Positions 51,926-60,094 of a DNA stretch of 64,000 bases are shown piece by piece (the first letter of the stretch is position 1; every line of letters starts with the position of its first letter). A program made the translations under genes and the position numbers. The notes under the pieces were generated by a model. That model saw only the letters and a program-made list of their open reading frames with translations. It had not been told where the DNA came from and searched no databases. Source of the DNA: Clostridium_AW malenominatum (GTDB taxonomy: Bacteria > Bacillota > Clostridia > Clostridiales > Clostridiaceae); NCBI RefSeq assembly GCF_039521365.1, contig NZ_BAAACF010000001.1, positions 558,001 through 622,000 of the forward strand. The letters run 5' to 3'.

Positions 51926-53323
51926 GTGAAGAAAAATGAGTTGTTAAGAAATTTGCCAAAGATGGACGTTATGCTTAATGAAAAAAAAGTGATGGAATTA
52001 AGGGAGAAGTTTTCAGAGGAGCTAATCTATATTTCTATGAAAGAGAGTATAGATTATTTTAGAGAGAAAGCTTTAAGAGAAGAAATAATAAGTTTTTCAA
52101 AGGATGATATTTTTAATAAGTTCTACGACCTTGTTAAAAATAAAAACACACCAAATTTAAGAAGGGTTATAAATGCTACAGGAGCAATATTACATACTAA
52201 TTTAGGAAGAGCACTTTTATCTAAAGAAGCTCTAGAGAGCGTACTCCAAGTAAGCATGGGATATAGTAATTTAGAATTTAATCTAAAAGATGGTTCTAGA
52301 GGTTCTAGATATGATCATGTGGAAAAACTTTTGATGGACTTAACAGGTAGTGAAGGGGCAGTGGTTGTAAACAATAATGCAGCGGCTGTACTTCTTGTTT
52401 TAAATACCTTATGTAAGGACAAAGAAGGGGTAGTTTCTAGAGGAGAGTTAGTAGAAATAGGAGGCTCCTTTAGAATACCTGAGGTAATGAGTTATAGTGG
52501 AGTAAAACTTGTAGAGGTGGGAACCACTAACAGAACTCATTTAAAGGATTATGAAAATGCCCTAGGAGAAAATACTGGTGCATTACTAAAAGTACATACT
52601 TCAAACTATAAGATATTGGGATTTACTAAGGAAGTCAATATAGAAGAGTTAGTAAAACTAGGAGAAGAAAAAAATATTCCTGTAATTTCAGACATTGGTA
52701 GCGGAACCTTAATAGATTTTTCAAAGTACGGGTTGAGATTTGAGCCTACAGTTCAAAGCTACGTGGAAAAGGGAGTAGACATAGTTACCTTTAGTGGAGA
52801 TAAACTTCTTGGGGGGCCTCAGGGAGGAATTATTGTAGGGAAAAAGAAATGGATAGAAAAGATTAAAAACAATCAATTAACTAGGGCTTTAAGAGTAGAT
52901 AAAATGACTCTAGCGGCACTAGAGGCCACTTTAAAATCCTATCAAGATGAAGAGAGAGCGATAAAAGACATACCTACTCTTAGTATGATGACAAGTTCAA
53001 AGGAAATACATAAAAAAAGAGGAGAAAAATTAAAAAGAAGCTTAAAAAGTAAGTTAAATAACTTTAATATAGAGCTTTGCGAGGATTATTCTGTGGTTGG
53101 TGGAGGGGCCATGCCAGAGGAAAAAATAGAAACCTATGTGATAAAGGTTAAAAGTGATTTGTATAGTTCGTGCCAAATTGAAGGAAAATTAAGAAATAAT
53201 AAAATCCCTATAATTACAAGGATATATAAAGACTATGTAATTATGGATTTAAGAACAATAATGGATGGAGATTTTCCTGTAATAGTGGAAGCTTTTATGG
53301 AAATTGAAGGGGAGAAGATGTAA
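51926..53323 (+). CDS. selA: L-seryl-tRNA(Sec) selenium transferase
   Basis: The 465-residue PLP enzyme converts seryl-tRNA(Sec) to selenocysteyl-tRNA(Sec) using selenophosphate. RRVINATGAILHTNLGRALL (read as INATGAILHTNLGRA) marks the substrate region, and the PLP Lys293 is in TFSGDKLLGGPQ. An N-terminal helical tRNA-binding domain spans residues ~1-65. GTG start with AAGGTGAG upstream. The stop codon touches the selB ATG. Confidence 0.98.
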   Translation: MKKNELLRNLPKMDVMLNEKKVMELREKFSEELIYISMKESIDYFREKALREEIISFSKDDIFNKFYDLVKNKNTPNLRRVINATGAILHTNLGRALLSKEALESVLQVSMGYSNLEFNLKDGSRGSRYDHVEKLLMDLTGSEGAVVVNNNAAAVLLVLNTLCKDKEGVVSRGELVEIGGSFRIPEVMSYSGVKLVEVGTTNRTHLKDYENALGENTGALLKVHTSNYKILGFTKEVNIEELVKLGEEKNIPVISDIGSGTLIDFSKYGLRFEPTVQSYVEKGVDIVTFSGDKLLGGPQGGIIVGKKKWIEKIKNNQLTRALRVDKMTLAALEATLKSYQDEERAIKDIPTLSMMTSSKEIHKKRGEKLKRSLKSKLNNFNIELCEDYSVVGGGAMPEEKIETYVIKVKSDLYSSCQIEGKLRNNKIPIITRIYKDYVIMDLRTIMDGDFPVIVEAFMEIEGEKM

Positions 53324-55231
53324 ATGAAGCATATTATTGTGGGAACAGCAGGTCATATTGACCATGGTAAAACTACATTAATAAAGTATTTAACGGGAAG
53401 AGATACAGATAATTTAAGAGAAGAAAAGGAAAGAGGCATATCCATTGACTTGGGGTTTACATACTTTGATTTGCCTTCAAGAAAAAGAGTTGCCATAATT
53501 GATGTACCAGGCCATGAAAAATTTGTAAAAAACATGCTAGCTGGAGCTAGCGGCGTTGATTTAGTTTTAATGGTCGTTGCTGCAGATGAGGGGGTAATGC
53601 CTCAAACAGAAGAACATTTAAATATTTTAAACCTTTTAGCTATTAAAAAAGGTGCAATTGTGCTAACCAAAAAAGATTTAGTAGAAGAAGAATTATTAGA
53701 ATTTAGAATGAAAGAAGTTAGAGAAGCCTTTAAAGATAGCTTTTTAAAAGACTCCACCATCTGCCCTGTTTCCTCTAAAACTGGGGAAGGTATGGAAGAG
53801 CTCATAAAAACCATTGAGAATTTAATAGAAGAAACACAAAGCAAGAATATAGAAATGCCATTTAGATGTTCAGTGGATAGGGTGTTTTCTATAAGTGGTT
53901 TTGGTACTGTAATAACAGGTACAGTGATTAGCGGAAGGGTTGAAGAGGGAGAAACGGTGGAGATATACCCTTCAAATATAAAGACTAGAATAAGAGGCAT
54001 TAGAGTTCATGATGAAAAAGTAAAATTTGCTGAAGCCGGTGAAAGAGCTGCCATAAATCTACAAGGGGTTAAGGTAGAAGAGGTATCCAGGGGAGATGTA
54101 GTTGGTGAAATAGGAACCATGGAAAACTCTTTTATTGTGGATTGTAAGCTATACTACTTAAAAGAGGAAGAAAAATCTTTAAAAAATAGGCAGAGAGTAA
54201 GAATACATCATGGAGCAAAGGAAGTAATAGGAAGAGTTCACATTCTCTCTAAAGAGGAATTATTACCTGGAGAAGAGGTCTATGTACAGCTGAGATTAGA
54301 AAATCCTTTACCATGCAAAAGAGGGGATAGATTTATCATAAGAAGTTACTCTCCTGTGCATACCATAGGTGGAGGAGTTATTTTAGAGCCTTTAGCTAGG
54401 AAAGAAAAAAATATGAAAGAAGAATACATAAAGGATTTAGTACTTAAAGAAACAGGAGATACTAAAGCTCTAATAGAAAAAACAATTTTAAAATATAGCT
54501 CTCAATATCCAACAATTAATTTTATAAAGAAATATATAAATATAAAAGAAGAGATTTTAAAAAAGGAATTTAAGGTCTTAGAGGAAGAGGATAAAATTTT
54601 AGAATTAAATAAGGGTGGAGAAAGTGTATATCTACATAAAAATTATATTGAAGAGATTATATATTCAATAAAATTGATTTTAAAGGACTATCACGGAAAA
54701 AATCCACTGAAACCAGGGGTAAAAAAGGAAGAAATAAAAGGGAAGATCCTTAATAATGACACTAAACAAAAGATATATGATAGCATTTTAGAAGTTATAA
54801 AAGATATGGGAGTCATAGATATAAGAGAAAATTACATAAGCTTAAAGGAATTTACCATAAGCTATAATGAAAATGAAAGAAAAATTAAAGAGTATATACT
54901 AGAAGAACTTAATAAAAATCCATTCTCTCCACCCTCTTATGAAGAGTTAAGTAAAAGCGAAAAGAATTTAAGGGATTTCAAAGGGGTATTTGACTCATTG
55001 GTGGAAAAGGGTGAAATATGTAAAGTTAGCGATAATATATTTTTTTCAAGGGAAGCTATAGATAGGGGAAAAGAGATAATTAAAGCTCATATAGAGGAAA
55101 ATGGAAATATAACCTTAGGACAGATAAGAGATTTATTTGGTACTACTAGAAAATATGCTTTCCCTCTAGCTGAATACTACGATTATATTAAATTTACTAA
55201 AAGATTGGGAGAGGGAAGGATTTTATATTAA
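53324..55231 (+). CDS. selB: Selenocysteine-specific elongation factor SelB
   Basis: The 635-residue translation GTPase delivers Sec-tRNA to UGA codons with a SECIS. EF-Tu-like domains come first (residues ~1-350; G1 TAGHIDHGKTTL, DVPGHEKF, TKKDLVEEE), then a C-terminal set of winged helices (~380-635) that bind the SECIS RNA. The final HTH-like segment LGQIRDLFGTTRKYAFPLAEYYD is typical. The ATG directly follows the selA stop, with GGGGAGAAG inside the selA end, so translation is coupled. Confidence 0.97.
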   Translation: MKHIIVGTAGHIDHGKTTLIKYLTGRDTDNLREEKERGISIDLGFTYFDLPSRKRVAIIDVPGHEKFVKNMLAGASGVDLVLMVVAADEGVMPQTEEHLNILNLLAIKKGAIVLTKKDLVEEELLEFRMKEVREAFKDSFLKDSTICPVSSKTGEGMEELIKTIENLIEETQSKNIEMPFRCSVDRVFSISGFGTVITGTVISGRVEEGETVEIYPSNIKTRIRGIRVHDEKVKFAEAGERAAINLQGVKVEEVSRGDVVGEIGTMENSFIVDCKLYYLKEEEKSLKNRQRVRIHHGAKEVIGRVHILSKEELLPGEEVYVQLRLENPLPCKRGDRFIIRSYSPVHTIGGGVILEPLARKEKNMKEEYIKDLVLKETGDTKALIEKTILKYSSQYPTINFIKKYINIKEEILKKEFKVLEEEDKILELNKGGESVYLHKNYIEEIIYSIKLILKDYHGKNPLKPGVKKEEIKGKILNNDTKQKIYDSILEVIKDMGVIDIRENYISLKEFTISYNENERKIKEYILEELNKNPFSPPSYEELSKSEKNLRDFKGVFDSLVEKGEICKVSDNIFFSREAIDRGKEIIKAHIEENGNITLGQIRDLFGTTRKYAFPLAEYYDYIKFTKRLGEGRILY

Positions 55232-55239
55232 CAATATAT

Positions 55240-55267
55240 TGACTTATAATAAAAAGTGTATTAAAAT
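55240..55267 (+). promoter_or_regulatory. Promoter of the tRNA-Sec gene
   Basis: TTGACT (55240-55245) and TAAAAT (55262-55267) are 16 bp apart, 39 bp before the mature tRNA. This suggests selC can be transcribed on its own, not only from the selDAB transcript. Confidence 0.55.
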
Positions 55268-55268
55268 C

Positions 55269-55301
55269 TTAGAATATATACCTTAAAGATATATATTCTA
55301 A
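55269..55301. repeat. Perfect 12-bp inverted repeat immediately 5' of tRNA-Sec
   Basis: TTAGAATATATA (55269-55280) pairs exactly with 55290-55301 around a 9-nt loop. It ends 4 bp before the tRNA 5' end. No T tract follows, so a terminator is unlikely; it would be a leader hairpin of the pre-tRNA or a DNA operator. Confidence 0.75.
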
Positions 55302-55305
55302 ATAT

Positions 55306-55402
55306 GGGAGTAGATAAGTGCTGGTGTGCTTGGTAGTCTTCAAAACTATACTGTGGGGCTAATACCCTCATGGGTGGGTTCGATTCCCACATATTCCCGC
55401 CA
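55306..55402 (+). tRNA. selC: tRNA-Sec (anticodon TCA)
   Basis: The 97-nt gene has the long form expected for selenocysteine tRNA. The acceptor 5' strand is GGGAGTA, pairing with TATTCCC ahead of discriminator G and an encoded CCA (55400-55402). The anticodon loop is CTTCAAA with TCA at 55340-55342. A long variable arm (CTGTGGGGCTAATACCCTCATG) follows, then the T arm GTGGG-TTCGATT-CCCAC. An eighth acceptor pair would be G-A, so the 8/5 geometry is imperfect. It lies 74 bp after selB and recodes UGA, including the one in selD. Confidence 0.95.
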
Positions 55403-55409
55403 AATTTAT

Positions 55410-55471
55410 TAGATATGAATAGAATTCCTATGGAATTTCTCTGAGTAAGAAAATTCTGTGGGAATTTTCTT
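55410..55471. repeat. Shorter relative of the composite palindromic element
   Basis: A TAGAT unit (55410-55414) is followed by two hairpins: 55421-55440 (AGAATTCC stem, loop TAT) and 55447-55471 (10-bp stem, 5-nt loop TGTGG). Their centres are 29 bp apart, nearly the same as the two inner hairpins (28 bp) of the 22331-22505 element. It lies just after tRNA-Sec and may also act as its terminator. The rest of the gap to 55653 shows nothing recognisable. Confidence 0.7.
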
Positions 55472-55653
55472 TGATTTATGAGCTTTTATAATTTAATCAC
55501 AATATACCTTTATGACTTATCGAATCTAGTATTTTTAGGAGTCACCTATGGTGTATATGAAAAATAGATAGTAGAATGATTAGAAAAAGAAGACACGATA
55601 ATGTATAATAAAATATTAGAACAAGAAAAAACAAACAATAAGGGGCAAGTACA

Positions 55654-57828
55654 TTGAAAAAAGTAATTATTGCAGAAAAACCCTCTGTTGCAAAAAATAT
55701 TGCTGATGCTATGGGTATTAAGCAACGTAGAGAGGGATACTTCGACGGAGAAGATTATTTAGTAACTTGGGCATTTGGACACTTGTTGCAATTATATGAT
55801 GCAAAAGATTATGATGAAAATATGAAAGGTTGGAGAATGGAGAAGTTTCCATTTATACCATCAGATTTTAAATATAAGATTAAGAGTGATAATTTAAATA
55901 GAAATGTTATAGACAAGGGTGCAGAAAAACAAATTAATATAATAAAGTACTTAATAGATAGAGAAGATGTGGATGGCGTAATATCTGCAACAGATTATGA
56001 TCGAGAAGGGCAAGTTATTTCCGATGAGCTATTCATACATTTTCATATTAAAAAACCAATTTATAGGCTTTTACTTAATGAATGGACTGAAGATGAAGTA
56101 AAAAAAGGTATGAGCAATTTAAAACTTAATAGTGAAATGCAACCACTTCAAGATGCAGGAATAGGGAGGCAAATAGCAGATTGGGTAATTGGAATTAACT
56201 TAACATCAGTAGCAACCTTAAGATATGGTGCTAGTGAGAAAAAAATAATAAATATTGGCAGAGTATTATTACCAACACTAAAGATAATTTATGATCGTGA
56301 TAAGGAAATAGAAAATTTTCAGTCTAGTTCATATCACAAGTTAATAATAAAAGTTAAATCCAAGGATAATATAGAGTTTGAAAGTTTATATTATGAAAAT
56401 AATAGTGAGCAGTTTACAGATAAAGAATATTTAGAGGAAATAAGTGGGGATTTAGTTAATAAAAGAAGTGTAGTTGTTGATAAAGAAGTGGAAAAAAAGC
56501 GAGAATACCCTGGGCCTTTGTTTAATTTATCTAATTTGCAAGGATATATTACAAGTAAATATAAGGGATGGACATCAGATAAGGTGTTAAAAGTAGCTCA
56601 AAGTCTTTATGAAAAAAAATACATAACTTATCCAAGAACAGCTAGTGTGGTATTAGATGAGAGTTTAGAAGATAGAGCTAGAAAAGTATTAGAAAACCTA
56701 AAAAAAGGGTTGCCATATGAGAGTCAAGTTGAGTTTATTAAAAACAAAAGAGTATTTGATAGTTCAAAAGTAGAAAGTCATAGTGCTATAATACCAACAT
56801 ATGTTATTCCCAAGGGAATAAGTTTAGAAGAAGAACATGTTTATAATGCGATAAAAAATAGATTTATTATGCAATTTATGCCTGTAGCTGAATTCGAAGA
56901 AACTAAAATTACTCTTAAAGTTAATGATGAAAAATGTAGTGGAGAATTTATATCTAAAGGAAGAGTAGAAGTTATTAGAGGCTGGAGGGTAGTTGAGAAA
57001 ATCGAAACAAAAGATACTATATTACCCTTAGTAGAAAAAGGTGAAAACCTTGATATTACTGATAGTAAGGTAAATACAGTTACAAAGAAACCACCGAAAC
57101 ACCACACAGAAAAAACCTTGCTAAGATTCATGGAGACTTGTGGAAAAGGTTTTAAAGAAGATAAAGAAGATGATGAAAATAGTTCTGATGAAATGATGCA
57201 AGCTATATTAAGTGGATTTAGTATAGGTACACCTGCAACTAGAGCGGAAACTATAAAAAGGTTAAAAGATATAGGATATATACAGTCAAAAGGAAAAAAT
57301 CTAATAACAACAGAACTTGGAAGAACAATAGTTGAGATATTTCCAGCTAAGGAATTACTAGATTTAGAATATACAGGCAAACTTGAAAAAACTTTATCTG
57401 ATATAGAAAAAGGTAAGTTTATGAAGAGTGACTTTTTAAACTTAATCTTTGATTTTATAAAAGCCTCCGTGGAAAAAATTAAGAAAGATGATTCTATTCT
57501 TAGTAAATTTAAAATTGAACCTCCAAAAGAAATTGAAATAATAGGAAAATGTCCTGTGTGTGAGAATGCTGTTATAGAAAGTGAAAAGGGCTTTGGATGT
57601 ATTAATTGGAAGAATGGATGTAAGTTTACAATATGGAAAAGCGATAAATATATTTCTTCTTTTGGGAAAGTTGTTTCTAAAGAAATGGTTAAATTATTAC
57701 TTCAAAACGGTAAAGTTGGATTTAGGAATCTAAAGAGTAAAAATGGAAAGATATTTAGTGCATATTTTAGATATGAAAAAAATGAAGAGTCAGGTTATTT
57801 TAATTGGAAAATAGAATTTATAAATTAA
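55654..57828 (+). CDS. topB: DNA topoisomerase III (type IA)
   Basis: The 724-residue enzyme relaxes and decatenates DNA by single-strand passage. The TOPRIM domain starts IIAEKPSVAKNIA (catalytic Glu8) and has acidic Asp114-Tyr-Asp116 in SATDYDREGQ. The active-site Tyr326 is in YITYPRTAS. A C-terminal Cys-x2-Cys...Cys...Cys zinc ribbon (CPVCENAV, GFGCINWKNGC) is at ~625-655. Start is TTG with AAGGGGC upstream. Such proteins occur both on chromosomes and on conjugative elements; no relaxase, integrase or partition gene is next to it, so a chromosomal copy is favoured. Confidence 0.95.
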   Translation: MKKVIIAEKPSVAKNIADAMGIKQRREGYFDGEDYLVTWAFGHLLQLYDAKDYDENMKGWRMEKFPFIPSDFKYKIKSDNLNRNVIDKGAEKQINIIKYLIDREDVDGVISATDYDREGQVISDELFIHFHIKKPIYRLLLNEWTEDEVKKGMSNLKLNSEMQPLQDAGIGRQIADWVIGINLTSVATLRYGASEKKIINIGRVLLPTLKIIYDRDKEIENFQSSSYHKLIIKVKSKDNIEFESLYYENNSEQFTDKEYLEEISGDLVNKRSVVVDKEVEKKREYPGPLFNLSNLQGYITSKYKGWTSDKVLKVAQSLYEKKYITYPRTASVVLDESLEDRARKVLENLKKGLPYESQVEFIKNKRVFDSSKVESHSAIIPTYVIPKGISLEEEHVYNAIKNRFIMQFMPVAEFEETKITLKVNDEKCSGEFISKGRVEVIRGWRVVEKIETKDTILPLVEKGENLDITDSKVNTVTKKPPKHHTEKTLLRFMETCGKGFKEDKEDDENSSDEMMQAILSGFSIGTPATRAETIKRLKDIGYIQSKGKNLITTELGRTIVEIFPAKELLDLEYTGKLEKTLSDIEKGKFMKSDFLNLIFDFIKASVEKIKKDDSILSKFKIEPPKEIEIIGKCPVCENAVIESEKGFGCINWKNGCKFTIWKSDKYISSFGKVVSKEMVKLLLQNGKVGFRNLKSKNGKIFSAYFRYEKNEESGYFNWKIEFIN

Positions 57829-57893
57829 TTGTTTTTCATACATAAATTATTAAAAAAAGGTAACAATACTATTATGATAACCTCTTCATTTTG

Positions 57894-57918
57894 TCCCCCT
57901 CATGGGGGATTTTTTTTA
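57894..57918 (+). terminator. Terminator of topB
   Basis: TCCCCC (57894-57899) pairs with GGGGGA (57904-57909) around TCAT, then T8-9. A weaker hairpin (GGTTA-type) lies at about 57859-57882. Confidence 0.93.
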
Positions 57919-57952
57919 TATAATTTATATAATATAGAAAGGAGATATATGT

Positions 57953-58069
57953 ATGCATAGAGAAGGTAAGAAGGAAGCTAAAAAAGGGAGCAATAAGACC
58001 TCAAGTCCAGAGGTAATACATTCAGATGAAATCAAGAAGCATGATGCCAATAAAAAGAATTTAAAGTAG
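57953..58069 (+). CDS. Small basic protein, 38 residues, unknown function
   Basis: A short ORF opens with ATG at 57953 behind a strong AAAGGAGATATAT and a promoter-like AT-rich stretch, and stops at TAG 58067-58069. The product (MHREGKKEAKK at the start, HDANKKNLK at the end) is very hydrophilic, with about ten Lys, no Cys or Trp and no hydrophobic segment; it is probably disordered. The good ribosome binding site and terminators on both sides suggest a real, separately expressed gene. It is not recognised as an SASP. Confidence 0.55.
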   Translation: MHREGKKEAKKGSNKTSSPEVIHSDEIKKHDANKKNLK

Positions 58070-58118
58070 TAGTGTTTTAATGTAAAAAAGTCGTAAAAAT
58101 GATATAATAAAATAAAAG

Positions 58119-58153
58119 AATAAGGAGTATGGAAATATCCATTACTCCTTATT
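58119..58153. terminator. Terminator between the small basic ORF and the PAP2 gene
   Basis: AATAAGGAGTA (58119-58129) pairs with TACTCCTTATT (58143-58153) around a 13-nt loop. The right arm overlaps the stop codon of the minus-strand PAP2 gene, so it is a likely shared terminator of converging units. Confidence 0.65.
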
Positions 58154-58772
58154 CCATATCCGGAATGAACGGTACTCTTAATTTAACTTTACCCGCTAAA
58201 AAGAAAACAACCTCTCCCAATAAAATTGCTGATACTAAATCTAAAACTACGTGTTGCTTTACAAATAAAGTTGAAATTATTATTAGAGAAGATACTGTAT
58301 ATACAAAAACTTTTATAAGAAGATTATCTTCAAAGTTAATGCCTTTTATCATTAAATAAGAAGTTAATACATGTATGCTTGGAAAACAATTGAAGGGCTT
58401 ATCAAAATAATATATAACTTTAGTCAGTTTAGTAAAGGTATCATCTCCATATAAAACTGGTCTTGGCACTGTAGTCTGAAAAACATAATAAGTTACATAG
58501 CACAACAGTAATCCTAAAATAATGCTAAATAAAGTTCTGTAATAAGTTTTTAAATTTTTCATACATAAGTAAAATAATGTAAATATAATAAAAGGATACC
58601 AGATTATATATGGAATAATGAATTCCTTAAGAAAAGGTATGTTCCTATCAAATTCAGTAATTATTGTATAAACACCTCTATTGGAATTGTTTAATAAAGT
58701 ATAAAACACATTAACTATGGGTATGGAAATTAATGATAGCATATGAAAAATATTAGTTTTAAATTTTCTCAT
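58149..58772 (-). CDS. PAP2-family membrane phosphatase
   Basis: The 207-residue membrane protein has five to six hydrophobic segments. Phosphatase motifs are TVPRPVLYG (motif 1 region, PRP), CFPSIHVL (motif 2, PSxH, with the catalytic His) and STLFVKQHVVLDLV (motif 3, H...D). This arrangement is of the PAP2_3/inositol-phosphoryl-ceramide-synthase-like type. Possible substrates are undecaprenyl pyrophosphate or phosphatidic acid; sequence cannot decide. ATG at 58772-58770 with AGGAGGT upstream on the minus strand. It is flanked by unrelated plus-strand genes. Confidence 0.9.
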   Translation of the reverse strand: MRKFKTNIFHMLSLISIPIVNVFYTLLNNSNRGVYTIITEFDRNIPFLKEFIIPYIIWYPFIIFTLFYLCMKNLKTYYRTLFSIILGLLLCYVTYYVFQTTVPRPVLYGDDTFTKLTKVIYYFDKPFNCFPSIHVLTSYLMIKGINFEDNLLIKVFVYTVSSLIIISTLFVKQHVVLDLVSAILLGEVVFFLAGKVKLRVPFIPDME

Positions 58773-58818
58773 ATTTACCTCCTTGGTTTATTATTCCATC
58801 TTCCATTATTTTAATACA

Positions 58819-58845
58819 TATATATTAAAAATGTATATATTAAAA
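58819..58845. repeat. Two direct 12-bp repeats upstream of glgC
   Basis: TATATATTAAAA occurs at 58819-58830 and again at 58834-58845, a 15-bp period, between the divergent PAP2 and glgC genes. In such AT-rich DNA chance is possible; an operator for either gene is an alternative. Confidence 0.4.
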
Positions 58846-58953
58846 GCTTAAGAAAATCTTAACTTTATAAAATTAAGTTCTTCTTTTAGTAATATATACT
58901 ACTAGTGCACAATAAGATTATATATAAATGATTAATAGGTAGGTGATTTTATC

Positions 58954-60078
58954 ATGTATAAAAAAGAAATAATTGCTATGATACTAGCTGGTGGACAAGG
59001 TGCTAGACTAAAAAATTTAACAAAACATAATGCTAAACCAGCGGTTCCTTTTGGGGGGAAATATAGAATAATTGATTTTACTCTTAGTAACTGCTCTAAT
59101 TCGGCTATAGATACTGTAGGAATACCCACTCAATATCAACCTTTAATATTAAACTCTCATATTGGGATAGGAAGTCCTTGGGATTTAGATAGAATACATG
59201 GGGGAGTAGCCCTGTTGCCACCTTATCAAAGTATCACCGGAGGAGATTGGTATAAAGGTACAGCTAATGCTATTTATCAAAATATTAATTTTATAGAGGA
59301 ATATGAGCCTGAATATGTTTTGATATTGTCAGGAGATCATATTTATAAAATGGACTACTCTAAAATGTTAGATTTCCATAAAGAAAAAAAGGCTGATGCT
59401 ACCATAGCTGTAATAAATGTTCCTATTGAAGAGGCTAGCAGGTTTGGTATTATGAATGCAGATGAAGATGGATTAATATATGAATTTGAAGAAAAGCCTG
59501 ATAGTCCTAAAAGTACATTAGCATCCATGGGTATATACATATTTGATTGGAAGTTATTAAAGCAATTTTTAATAGAGGATGAGAATAATAAGGACTCCAG
59601 CAATGATTTTGGTAAAAATATTATACCAACCATGATTAATAGTGGGAAAAAACTATTTGCCTATTCCTTCGCAGGGTATTGGAAGGATGTAGGAACCATT
59701 GAAAGTTATTGGGAAGCTAATATGGATTTGATACAGGACAACAAAGATTTAAATATATATGATGATAAGTGGAAAATATATTCTTCTAATCCCATAAGAC
59801 CTGCTCAATATATAGGGGATGGGGCGGAAATATCTAATTCTTTAATAACAGAAGGCTGTTCCATTTATGGACAAGTAATTAACTCTGTAGTTTTTCAGGG
59901 AGTTCATGTGGGGAAAAATGCTATAGTTAAAGATTCTGTTATAATGGCTAACAGCATAATCAATGAAGGAGCTTACATAGAAAAAGCAGTAGTTGGAGAA
60001 GGAGTAGTAGTAAATGAAGGTACAAGAATTGGAAATAAAAATACTATCACATTGATTAGCGAAGGAGAAACACTATAA
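58954..60078 (+). CDS. glgC: Glucose-1-phosphate adenylyltransferase, catalytic subunit
   Basis: The 374-residue enzyme makes ADP-glucose for glycogen. The pyrophosphorylase motif LAGGQGARLKNLT is at residues ~11-23; PAVPFGGKYRIIDF, the HIYKMDY site and the FEEKPDSPKSTLASMGIY (substrate Lys) region are intact. A left-handed beta-helix C-terminus (~290-365) follows. In Firmicutes GlgC works with GlgD, encoded next. AGGTAGGTGA precedes the ATG by about 9 bp. Confidence 0.97.
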   Translation: MYKKEIIAMILAGGQGARLKNLTKHNAKPAVPFGGKYRIIDFTLSNCSNSAIDTVGIPTQYQPLILNSHIGIGSPWDLDRIHGGVALLPPYQSITGGDWYKGTANAIYQNINFIEEYEPEYVLILSGDHIYKMDYSKMLDFHKEKKADATIAVINVPIEEASRFGIMNADEDGLIYEFEEKPDSPKSTLASMGIYIFDWKLLKQFLIEDENNKDSSNDFGKNIIPTMINSGKKLFAYSFAGYWKDVGTIESYWEANMDLIQDNKDLNIYDDKWKIYSSNPIRPAQYIGDGAEISNSLITEGCSIYGQVINSVVFQGVHVGKNAIVKDSVIMANSIINEGAYIEKAVVGEGVVVNEGTRIGNKNTITLISEGETL

Positions 60079-60094
60079 AAAGGGGGCATTTTTA

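Noticed and set aside
55306..57828. tRNA-Sec plus topB considered as an integrated mobile element
   Set aside because: No integrase, relaxase or direct repeat of the tRNA 3' end is visible, and base composition matches the surroundings.
58129..58359. 76-residue plus-strand ORF over the PAP2 gene
   Set aside because: It is the antisense of PAP2 membrane segments and begins inside a terminator stem.
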